64,000 bases of DNA from contig NC_015914.1 of assembly GCF_000222485.1 (NCBI RefSeq), positions 3,640,001 through 3,704,000 on the forward strand, given 5' to 3'. Both the position numbers and the translations under genes were made by a program. Positions 37,322 through 44,123 of this stretch are shown here, one piece after another. The stretch's first letter is position 1. Each line of letters begins with the position of its first letter. The DNA is from Cyclobacterium marinum DSM 745. Lineage in GTDB: Bacteria; Bacteroidota; Bacteroidia; Cytophagales; Cyclobacteriaceae. The notes beneath the pieces were generated by a model, which saw only the letters and a list, made by a program, of their open reading frames with translations, did no database searches and was not told the DNA's origin.

Positions 37322-38476
37322 TCAATAGCCGTATTCCCTTCTATATTCTCCAAGAATTTTTTGGACTGATTGTATCTTGTTTTCAGGAATAAAGTGATTT
37401 CTAATTTCGTCCCTAAACTTCGATTCCTTTGCTCGCTCTCTTCTAATTCCCTGGATAACCTGGTAAATCTTTTTTGATAGATCCTTAATTTCTGTTTCAA
37501 GTCTAATTTCCTCATCTTCTTCAATACACTTTTTTTGCTCTAAAATAAAAGGTTTTTGTGGAGGCTCATTTGCTTCATTTGCTACATTATCCGATTCCCA
37601 TTTGAGAAAATAGTCCGCAATATCAAGGGCCTGGATCTTCTCCTCCACCGTTGCCCGTGTCTCCAAATAATTGGATACCTGGATAGAAACGCCTGGCAGG
37701 TCATCCGTTAATTGCTTTGCGAAGTTTGTCCACATCTCATAACAATTAAATTTATCGCCTGGCTTTGTGAGGTCGGGAAAGAGGATAATATCCCTATCGC
37801 TTAGATATTTGAATTTACCAACCTTCAAACCTGCTTTCCCTCCGGTAGCTAGCCAAATGAAGTCAGGCTTTAAAATACTGGCAATAATGGCCGTTTTTTC
37901 GCTCTCCACTATCGCAACGGGTTTATACATTGGTTCGGATCGTATCAAATGGGCTCCAAAGAGGCATTGATTAAGATTGAAGTCCTCCAGTTTCAAAACA
38001 CTATGTACCCATGAATTTTTGTTTTGTCGCTTTCCCGTGGAGGAGTCGTAAAGCATTATTTTACCGCTTCGGATCTTGTGGCCTTCGTCAATTTGCCAAA
38101 AGATATTCGAGCCGGGCCATCTCTTCGAAGTTCCTATTTTATATGCCTCTACCGCCTGCATGGCTTTTGCTTTCCCAAACCTGTATATTAGGAATTGCAC
38201 AAAGTTGTTTTGCCCGTAACCTTTGAGGCTGGCATCCAATTTTTTTGGATCAATAAAAGAAATTTGCTTTGGTGGTGGAGGTAGATAGGGCCTTTGGTCG
38301 CTCTTTCCCTCATCCTCGTTTTTCTCTTCCATTGGAATAAAAGTTTGATCGCATGAATGACAATACCCTTTGTCTACAAATCCTACATAAGGGGCAAACT
38401 TTCCATCTCTATTTGATTTTCCACACGGGCAACATTTTACCCGGGTCCGCTTCTTTTCAAAAATGAGTTTTTCCAT
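37322..38476 (-). CDS. Zinc-finger/TOPRIM primase-like protein (DUF6371-like)
   Basis: About 384 residues. A CxC...CxxC zinc-binding start (KCCPCGKSNRDG, then GYCHSCDQ) is followed by a middle domain and a TOPRIM-like core with AIVESEKTAI (catalytic Glu) and IILFPDLTKPGD (Asp). The C-terminal 70 residues are charged and coiled. The layout is that of DnaG-type or phage-type primase accessory proteins and of DUF6371. I prefer the ATG at 38476; starts at 38494 or 38506 are possible. It overlaps the upstream 69-residue ORF by 20 bases. Confidence 0.7.
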   Translation of the reverse strand: MEKLIFEKKRTRVKCCPCGKSNRDGKFAPYVGFVDKGYCHSCDQTFIPMEEKNEDEGKSDQRPYLPPPPKQISFIDPKKLDASLKGYGQNNFVQFLIYRFGKAKAMQAVEAYKIGTSKRWPGSNIFWQIDEGHKIRSGKIMLYDSSTGKRQNKNSWVHSVLKLEDFNLNQCLFGAHLIRSEPMYKPVAIVESEKTAIIASILKPDFIWLATGGKAGLKVGKFKYLSDRDIILFPDLTKPGDKFNCYEMWTNFAKQLTDDLPGVSIQVSNYLETRATVEEKIQALDIADYFLKWESDNVANEANEPPQKPFILEQKKCIEEDEEIRLETEIKDLSKKIYQVIQGIRRERAKESKFRDEIRNHFIPENKIQSVQKILGEYRREYGY

Positions 38477-38666
38477 AGTCAGGAAACTTTTCATGTAATA
38501 TTTCAATTAATTCCTTAAGACTTCCATCCATTGATAAAGTCAAAACCATTTGTAAAACATAAAGAAGTTCCTTATCCCTTTTCGGGGATAAAAAACTATT
38601 TCCTAATTCGATTCTGTTTATGAGTTCGTTTAGTCGAGTCTCATTTTTGCTTTGATAAACATTCAT
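38457..38666 (-). CDS. Small unknown ORF between primase genes
   Basis: 69 residues, helical and mildly acidic (LNELINRIELGNSF, then LKELIEILHEKFPDYG). No family recognised. It has an AAGGAAA ribosome-binding-like stretch before its ATG, unusual in this genome context, and lies 23 bases after the primase/helicase gene, so it belongs to the same unit. Confidence 0.5.
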   Translation of the reverse strand: MNVYQSKNETRLNELINRIELGNSFLSPKRDKELLYVLQMVLTLSMDGSLKELIEILHEKFPDYGKTHF

Positions 38667-38689
38667 TTTCCTTAATAATTAAGTTGGTT

Positions 38690-40192
38690 TCAAAATATTT
38701 GATTTTTACATAAATACACCTGCATTCCCTTACCTTCTCTATTCATGTGAATTTTTAGGGCCTTGAGTCGTTTGCTAAAACTTATATTTGCTAAAACTTT
38801 ATGTCCCTCATCAAGTGCGAAGGATTTATATTCTAGGAAAAGATCCTTTAATGGGATTTTCTTTTCGGGGTCTGGCTTATATCCTTCCTCATCTAAAAAA
38901 CGCTTAACCGTGTCGGATTCGGTCCTAAACTCTTCCAGTGCCCTATCAATGGATGGACTTTTAGAAAATCCTTTTTGGCTCAATAATCTTTGGAGGCCAT
39001 CCAGTACCCAATTAAATACGCCTGGTAACTCATCATTGATAATTTCATTATGTAGCGATTTATTTTGCTCATTTTTCGGGATCGTAACCTCAAAAGGGAT
39101 AATAATAAACCGCCTGAAAAAAGCATTATTGAATTCAACATCTTTTGGTAATTCGTTTGTGTTGAAAATCAATTTAGCGTAATCCTCAATTATCATTGGT
39201 TGACCATAAGGAAGCCGGGCCTCCATGGGCTCCCCTGAAGCTAAGGACTTAAATTTGGTACCTTCCAATTTTCCGCTTATCTCGCTAGCATAATTTACCA
39301 ACTTATCCGCAATCAATGCCCTGTAATAACCTGTCGTGTCTGTGAGGCTTTGCAAAGTAAACTCGCTGGTATTGTGGGGTCCAAGTAAAGCCTTCATAAT
39401 CTCATAAAATACGGATTTGCCATTTGCACCGCCTCCATAAAGAAAAAGGGCTTTTTCCAGTTTCAAATAGCTTTGGGGCACAAATACATATCCCAGAAAT
39501 TCGGCTAACACTTTTTGCTTGTCGGTTTCTGGTAAAACCTTATCCAAATAAGCCATAAACTTTGGGGCAGTGGCACTCCGATCGTATTCAAATGGTAATT
39601 GGTAGCGTATAAAGTCTAAGGCATCAAAGGCCCTTAAAATCGGCTTATCTGTTATTTCAAACGTTCCATTCAATAGGTTAATAAAAACCCTGTCTTTGGT
39701 CCGTGGTGGAGTCGGGAAATATTCGGAGGCAATAAACTGCTTGAATAGCTTTTCCCTAAATTGGTAATATTTTGCCGTAAACCTTCCAACTCCCATTTTT
39801 TCGGAGGCCTCTCCCAGAAACATTTGAAACTCTTCTTTGTCGATACTTTTCCAAAAGGCACCGTTATACAAATAGATAAAATCCTGGTTCTTACAAATTC
39901 CCCATTTTTTGGATTTGGTCAAATTGATAATCTCATCTATGGAAATAATTAGGAAATGCTTTTCATTAAGCTTGAAATTCTCCATGGCTTCTTGAATTGC
40001 TTCTTTTTCTTCGCTGGTCAATCCTGGAATCTTAAGTTTATTCTCCATGGATTCCTTTCCCTTTGCCTCATAATCAACCGGATTAACATCATTGAGTAGC
40101 TGGCTTAATATTTCGTTGTGAGGCTTCAATTTATCGCCCTGTTTGATTTCCTTTAAATGGTTATCAAACCCTTTTTTATTTATTTCTTTCAT
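38690..40192 (-). CDS. P4-type DNA primase/SF3 helicase
   Basis: A 500-residue replication protein of the phage/plasmid primase family. A D5_N-type domain occupies about residues 90-230 (YYQFREKLFKQFI, FINLLNGTFEI), then an SF3 helicase AAA+ core with Walker A FLYGGGANGKSVF near 253, a YASEI Walker B-like strand and the LIFNTNELP sensor-1 motif, and a C-terminal winged helix. It probably unwinds and primes the element's own origin. The leader carries the recurrent 9-bp element motif just upstream of the ATG. Confidence 0.88.
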   Translation of the reverse strand: MKEINKKGFDNHLKEIKQGDKLKPHNEILSQLLNDVNPVDYEAKGKESMENKLKIPGLTSEEKEAIQEAMENFKLNEKHFLIISIDEIINLTKSKKWGICKNQDFIYLYNGAFWKSIDKEEFQMFLGEASEKMGVGRFTAKYYQFREKLFKQFIASEYFPTPPRTKDRVFINLLNGTFEITDKPILRAFDALDFIRYQLPFEYDRSATAPKFMAYLDKVLPETDKQKVLAEFLGYVFVPQSYLKLEKALFLYGGGANGKSVFYEIMKALLGPHNTSEFTLQSLTDTTGYYRALIADKLVNYASEISGKLEGTKFKSLASGEPMEARLPYGQPMIIEDYAKLIFNTNELPKDVEFNNAFFRRFIIIPFEVTIPKNEQNKSLHNEIINDELPGVFNWVLDGLQRLLSQKGFSKSPSIDRALEEFRTESDTVKRFLDEEGYKPDPEKKIPLKDLFLEYKSFALDEGHKVLANISFSKRLKALKIHMNREGKGMQVYLCKNQIF

Positions 40193-40286
40193 GTCGAAGT
40201 AGCTTTTTAATTGTTTGACAAATTGCTTTGATTAAATAGCCTCCACTTATCAATAAAATGGATAGTGTAAAGGATAGGGCCACCAT
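40176..40286 (-). CDS. Possible 36-residue membrane microprotein
   Basis: Frame from ATG at 40286 to TAA at 40176, overlapping the primase start by 17 bases. Residues about 2-25 form one hydrophobic segment (VALSFTLSILLISGGYLI), followed by a basic tail. No ribosome-binding site is seen. Overlap with the next start would allow coupled translation. Could be chance. Confidence 0.3.
   Translation of the reverse strand: MVALSFTLSILLISGGYLIKAICQTIKKLLRHERNK
40198..40206 (-). promoter_or_regulatory. Element 9-bp motif, primase leader
   Basis: AAAGCTACT on the minus strand, five bases before the primase ATG. Confidence 0.5.
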
Positions 40287-40310
40287 GGCCAATAAATTCA
40301 AATAGGCATA

Positions 40311-40409
40311 TCATGTAGTTCTCCCTTCCTTTTGGATAGTAAAATGAGTATCTTTGCCCTGTCGAGTAGCTTTGACACTTGAGGAGGTCGCTTTTGAATG
40401 TTTATTCAT
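40311..40409 (-). CDS. Possible 32-residue basic ORF
   Basis: ATG overlaps the end of the excisionase-type gene, with GGAGGA seven bases upstream, a good ribosome-binding site inside the previous gene. The product is Ser/Thr/Lys-rich with no recognisable family. It contains one of the four copies of the element's 9-bp motif. Confidence 0.35.
   Translation of the reverse strand: MNKHSKATSSSVKATRQGKDTHFTIQKEGRTT
40365..40373 (-). promoter_or_regulatory. Element 9-bp motif, internal copy
   Basis: AAAGCTACT on the minus strand inside the possible 32-residue ORF, followed by CGAC as in the primase leader, but with no start codon. Confidence 0.35.
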
Positions 40410-40752
40410 GGCTTCCTCCTTTCCTTTTTCGCTTAATAATGATTTTTTTCGCTTCCACCTCCACATCGAAGGATCCCTTATTCCCACTTTTAACCCAATC
40501 GATAAGGTCATTTTTGGAAAAGTACAATCGCCCGGCTCTCTTATTGTAGGGGATCAATCCCTTAGATACATAGGAATAAAGAGTCTGCTTTTGCACGTGT
40601 AAAAATTTGGCTGTTTCCGTTATCGTGAGGAGCTGATCGCCCGGCTCGCCCGTGGAGGATTCCAGAATCAAAGATTTGATTTGCTTTACCTCATCGAAAA
40701 GTGAGGCCATAGCCCTTGGTAGGCTGTCGAAAGTAATTTGGTTTGCATCCAT
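40402..40752 (-). CDS. Excisionase-type helix-turn-helix protein
   Basis: 116 residues. Residues about 45-90 form the MerR/excisionase-like winged HTH typical of element-borne regulators: LLTITETAKFLHVQKQTLYSYV, then GLIPYNKRAGRLYFSKNDLIDW (both given by their cores). The N-terminal 40 residues are helical. Such proteins act as excisionase or as the switch activating excision and replication. A set of repeated and inverted boxes lies directly upstream. Confidence 0.8.
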   Translation of the reverse strand: MDANQITFDSLPRAMASLFDEVKQIKSLILESSTGEPGDQLLTITETAKFLHVQKQTLYSYVSKGLIPYNKRAGRLYFSKNDLIDWVKSGNKGSFDVEVEAKKIIIKRKRKGGSHE

Positions 40753-40795
40753 TTGTGAAACTTTATTTTATTTCTCCAAATGAAAACAAAAAATT

Positions 40796-40843
40796 ATACC
40801 CTAATCAAGCCCAAAAAATTCTTTTGGGTATGTTTTGGGTATG
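40796..40843 (-). promoter_or_regulatory. Tandem and inverted operator-like repeats upstream of the excisionase-type gene
   Basis: TTTTGGGTATG occurs twice in perfect tandem (40822-40832, 40833-40843), with an inverted ATACCC at 40796-40801. The repeats sit 44-91 bases before the HTH gene start, where an operator is expected. Confidence 0.55.
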
Positions 40844-40861
40844 TTTTTATTTGTTGCTTAC

Positions 40862-41908
40862 TTATGAAAAATCCAGGTCGGTTAATATTCTCCTGCTTTT
40901 AGTGCACGGAGACTTTCCTCTCAAAATATCATAAACAGATTCTTTACTAAATTCCTTACCATCGTTTTGGAGAAAGTTTTTGCAAATCCAATTTTTGCAA
41001 TCCGTTAAATTATGGTCGATTTTTCCGTTATCAATTAATCTTTTAAACAAATCAACTAATTGGTTTTGATTTTTTGGCCAAAGAAGTTTTCCCTCGATTT
41101 CTTCACCATTTAATAAACTCATCAACTCATTTTCTTTTTTAGGAAAATTAGACTTAAGTCCTTCAAATAGTTTTTCAATGGTGGATTCATCAATGATTAT
41201 TTGTTTTACTTCTCCAAGTTGATTTTTATGGTCATCATTTAAATTCCTTTCTTTCTCTATCTCATCAATTACGGTTTGAAGTTCGGAGGAGTAATTTTCA
41301 ACATGTGAATTCCATTTCCTAAACTGTAATTCATAAAATTTGTAGGATTCAAAATAAAACATCCTAAATAATGGGATAAATGGCTTTGGGTTTTTAATAA
41401 TATAAAACCATGCTTTGTAATTTCTTCCAATTTTAATCCCATCCCTGTAAAGCAAATCTTTTTTCAGTATTGGGATAGGTTCCTCATCTTTATTTTCATC
41501 CGTATAAAAATATCCCCTAGAGGCAAAAGGCATTACTTCGGATTTTATTTCTTTGAAGATTTTATCAATAGGAAACGAATTTGTGCCGAATATTTGATTT
41601 AATTCCTTAATCTCATTTTCTAACTCAAAATACCCATCCAAAAACCCATTCGAATAGGCTTCATAATATGGAATAAGATCCCGTATTGGTTGCCCATTTT
41701 CCGCAGATACCAAATCCTTTCTCCATATCCCCACAAATTCCCAATAATCTCCATAAGGCGTAAATGATTTGTAATTTTCGCCTTCAAGCTTTTGAAACCT
41801 GTTTACTAATTTTCCTTCATAGAATTCATGCTTAAATATTACCTCTATTTCTATTGGAAAACCTTCAATAGGAAAATCATAGATTAAATCAATTTCCTGA
41901 AATTTCAT
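40862..41908 (-). CDS. Element protein of unknown function, RteC-like C-terminus
   Basis: 348 residues, soluble, acidic. The N-terminal 180 residues (IDLIYDFPIEG start) show no family I know. The C-terminal part (about 265-345) reads like the winged-helix of RteC regulators: LLWPKNQNQLVDLFKRLI, then a SVYDILRGKSPCTKS end. RteC controls excision genes in Bacteroides elements, so a regulator role is plausible but unproven. It sits between integrase and excisionase-type genes, and its leader has the recurrent 9-bp motif. Confidence 0.5.
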   Translation of the reverse strand: MKFQEIDLIYDFPIEGFPIEIEVIFKHEFYEGKLVNRFQKLEGENYKSFTPYGDYWEFVGIWRKDLVSAENGQPIRDLIPYYEAYSNGFLDGYFELENEIKELNQIFGTNSFPIDKIFKEIKSEVMPFASRGYFYTDENKDEEPIPILKKDLLYRDGIKIGRNYKAWFYIIKNPKPFIPLFRMFYFESYKFYELQFRKWNSHVENYSSELQTVIDEIEKERNLNDDHKNQLGEVKQIIIDESTIEKLFEGLKSNFPKKENELMSLLNGEEIEGKLLWPKNQNQLVDLFKRLIDNGKIDHNLTDCKNWICKNFLQNDGKEFSKESVYDILRGKSPCTKSRRILTDLDFS

Positions 41909-41913
41909 TTGTG

Positions 41914-41922
41914 AGTAGCTTT
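41914..41922 (-). promoter_or_regulatory. Element 9-bp motif, leader of the 348-residue protein
   Basis: AAAGCTACT on the minus strand, five bases before the ATG; the following TCACAAATG also occurs at the excisionase-type gene start. Confidence 0.5.
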
Positions 41923-41966
41923 ATATTATGTAGCAAATGAAGCAAATGCGGTACTTCAAAAACCTT

Positions 41967-43259
41967 TTATTTTCGCATAAAATCTGTAATATCCTCCAAT
42001 ATCTCTTTTTTGGTTTTATCCTCAAAACCAGCAAAGTAGTTTTTAGTCGTTTTCAGGTCGGAATGGCCCAGGGCTTCGCTTACATATTCCATACTGGCTT
42101 TTTTTCTTACAGCCGTGGTGGCAAAAGAGTGCCTGGCCCAATAGGTAGAAATATTTTCATTCAACTCATTTGCCTTTGCTAGCTTTTTAATATGCTGGTT
42201 TACAAATCGAATAAAATTCAATTTTACCGCATGCTGTCTTTCGGCATTGTCATTTTCCGATAGAATAGGGAAAACAAACCCGTTTGGAGTTCTCTCTGTG
42301 GTTCCGTACTTCTTAATAAATGACTTTGCAAAATCAGTAAAAGGCACTTGAATAGGCTTGGAATTCGCCTTTTTGGTTCGCTTGGTTTTTTCCCTTACAA
42401 ATTCAATTTGCCCATCATTTAGATTTTTCCATTTCAGGTTGAGGATATCTTTCATATTCATACCATTGCACACAAAAGAAAAAAACCAAAAATCCTTTGC
42501 CTTTTCTTGCTCCGGGGTTTGGGCTTTAGCTTGAAATAGGGTTTGGAGTTCATTTGAATCAAAAGCCTTTTTGGTATTGGTAGAGGCTGGTATCTCATAA
42601 CGCTTGGATCCAAAAGGATAAATTTCCCGGTCTATGGCTTTCGCCTCGATCGCCCGGTTAAATATTACCCGGAGGCCTCTAAGATAAATTCCAACCGTGG
42701 TAAGTGATTTTTCCTTTTTTTCAGTCATCCAAAGTTCAAAGTCATTAAGAAATTTGACTGTGATGTTTTGAAACAAAAGCTTTTTAGGCTCCTTTCCGGT
42801 CATATCCTTAATATAAGCTTTCAAGGCCTTCATGCTTAACTCATAACTTGAAGCTGTAGAAATACGATTGTAATCCCTTAACTCTTGGATATAGCTTTCA
42901 TAATGATAAAAGGAATCGAGTAATTCCCCTGAGGTAATTGAAAGGGATTTTTCAAACCCTTCAAAAGTGAATGAAATTAAAAGTTTGGCTTTATTCGAAT
43001 AATGATTTTTCAACTCTTCTAAGTCCTCCTTTATCTCGGTTTCCTCTTTTTTGAATCGTTGTCCTTTTTCAGGATAAAATATCTTATTGAAATTTTTTTC
43101 GCTAAGATCGAAATCAGTTGTATAAAGTCTGGCTTTTTTAGTGGAGGTGTCATAAACTCGGATTTTCACCGGATAGGATCCATTTTCTTTTTTGCGCCTA
43201 GTGTCAAGGTAGAAATTGACCTTAACCGGATCTTTGGCCTTGTCTTTCTTTCGTGTCAT
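41967..43259 (-). CDS. Tyrosine site-specific integrase
   Basis: 430-residue recombinase of the Bacteroidota SAM-like-core type. An arm-binding N-terminal domain (KVNFYLDTRRKKENGSYPV in part), core-binding domain (about 100-200) and catalytic domain follow. Catalytic residues: Arg376 and His377 in YWARHSFAT, His399 in LGHSD and nucleophile Tyr408 in KNYFAGF. The first-box Arg is Asn268 (GMNMKD), as in IntDOT-like enzymes. The ATG at 43259 is preferred to one at 43295 because the conserved N-terminus begins there. It lies next to attR. Confidence 0.93.
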   Translation of the reverse strand: MTRKKDKAKDPVKVNFYLDTRRKKENGSYPVKIRVYDTSTKKARLYTTDFDLSEKNFNKIFYPEKGQRFKKEETEIKEDLEELKNHYSNKAKLLISFTFEGFEKSLSITSGELLDSFYHYESYIQELRDYNRISTASSYELSMKALKAYIKDMTGKEPKKLLFQNITVKFLNDFELWMTEKKEKSLTTVGIYLRGLRVIFNRAIEAKAIDREIYPFGSKRYEIPASTNTKKAFDSNELQTLFQAKAQTPEQEKAKDFWFFSFVCNGMNMKDILNLKWKNLNDGQIEFVREKTKRTKKANSKPIQVPFTDFAKSFIKKYGTTERTPNGFVFPILSENDNAERQHAVKLNFIRFVNQHIKKLAKANELNENISTYWARHSFATTAVRKKASMEYVSEALGHSDLKTTKNYFAGFEDKTKKEILEDITDFMRK

Positions 43260-43264
43260 GTCAA

Positions 43265-43273
43265 AGTAGCTTT
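43265..43273 (-). promoter_or_regulatory. Element 9-bp motif, integrase leader
   Basis: AAAGCTACT on the minus strand, five bases before the integrase ATG at 43259. Confidence 0.5.
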
Positions 43274-43287
43274 GAACAAAGATAATC

Positions 43288-43311
43288 ATTTGCACACCAT
43301 TTGCACAAAAA
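43288..43311 (+). repeat. 24-bp terminal direct repeat, right copy
   Basis: Identical to 35745-35768, same orientation, two TTTGCACA boxes. It lies 29 bases upstream of the integrase start and 113 bases inside attR, so it may serve both recombination and integrase autoregulation. Confidence 0.8.
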
Positions 43312-43424
43312 TGTATCCATATTTACATAAAAATACTATAGTCAAAAGCATAGTTTAATGCTTTAAATATCTAAAAATCAATAAATAAGGATAGTATTCG
43401 ATAAGTGTAAAAGTAGTGTTATTT

Positions 43425-43473
43425 CTGACTTGTAATCAGTAGGTCGTTGGTTCGATCCCGACAGGAGGCTCTT
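43425..43473 (+). repeat. Right attachment site (attR), partial tRNA-Thr copy
   Basis: Perfect 49-base copy of the tRNA-Thr 3' part; the 5' 27 bases of the tRNA are absent, so it is not a functional tRNA. Confidence 0.95.
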
Positions 43474-43480
43474 AAAATTT

Positions 43481-43519
43481 AAGCACTTGCAGGATACATC
43501 TTGCAAGTGCTTTTTTTTT
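43481..43519 (+). terminator. Terminator following attR
   Basis: AAGCACTTGCA/TGCAAGTGCTT stem, loop GGATACATCT, nine T. Presumably the original tRNA-Thr terminator, displaced by the insertion. Confidence 0.85.
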
Positions 43520-44123
43520 GAGGTAGTTATTTTATATCCGGATAGTAAAAGAAGAAAAGAAGCAAAATTATCAAAAAAATAAATAGGGAAGGCTACATAT
43601 AAATTATTAACTGGACTAGTTAATTTATCGTTCTCCCAATATTTTTTAAGGATAAGTCTTTCCATGTAAAAGGGGTGTGGTTAGTTATTTTTGTTTATGC
43701 TCCTTTTGTTTTATAGATGGAATTAGGATTGGTTTTATTTTTTGTAATTTATGCAATTAATTCAGGCAGAATTAGGAGTTGACCTCATAATATATGCTAA
43801 AGGATTCAGTTTGAGTCTTGTAATAATACCGAACAAATTGTTCATGTATGGGGTATAAGCTCCTTTAATATTTTTGCCTTCAAAGAAATGTTTGAATGGC
43901 TTAAAAGGTAAAAGCCTTTATTGATATGCTATAGAACCTTGATAAAGTCATTTGAAGATTGAGAGGGATATTTTGATTACATTTCAGCAGCCTTCTAGCG
44001 AGAGTAGGAAGATCCTTCAGATGGAAAGATAAAAATAAAGAAGGAAGGTTTTCAAATAAAGAATTCAATAAATTAGGAAAAATAATCGATTTAAAACACT
44101 ACAGATTTTTACCCGATAAGCGA
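43520..44123. other. Gene-free AT-rich stretch after the element
   Basis: About 600 bases between the element and the sialidase-fold gene. No supported frame, repeat or strong promoter match; it may hold the promoter of the next gene. Confidence 0.6.

Larger units (their letters stand above)
35702..43473. mobile_element. 7.8-kb integrated element at tRNA-Thr (possible phage satellite)
   Basis: Bounded by perfect 49-bp direct repeats of the tRNA-Thr 3' end. Contains on the minus strand, reading from the integrase side: integrase, a 348-residue protein, an excisionase-type HTH protein, two tiny ORFs, a P4-type primase/helicase, a 69-residue ORF, a zinc-finger/TOPRIM protein, a GNPGKPKG-motif small protein and two related small ORFs; one gene runs the other way near the left end. 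No relaxase, coupling protein, capsid, tail or transposase is seen. The gene order recalls phage-inducible islands, which is inference. Confidence 0.9.

Noticed and set aside
41967..43259. Integrase with Asn instead of the first catalytic Arg as a novelty
   Set aside because: IntDOT-type integrases of Bacteroidota are known to lack this Arg, so it is a family trait rather than a new defect.
43378..43665. 95-codon open frame on the minus strand crossing attR
   Set aside because: It translates the partial tRNA copy and terminator hairpin; a shadow of RNA-gene sequence.
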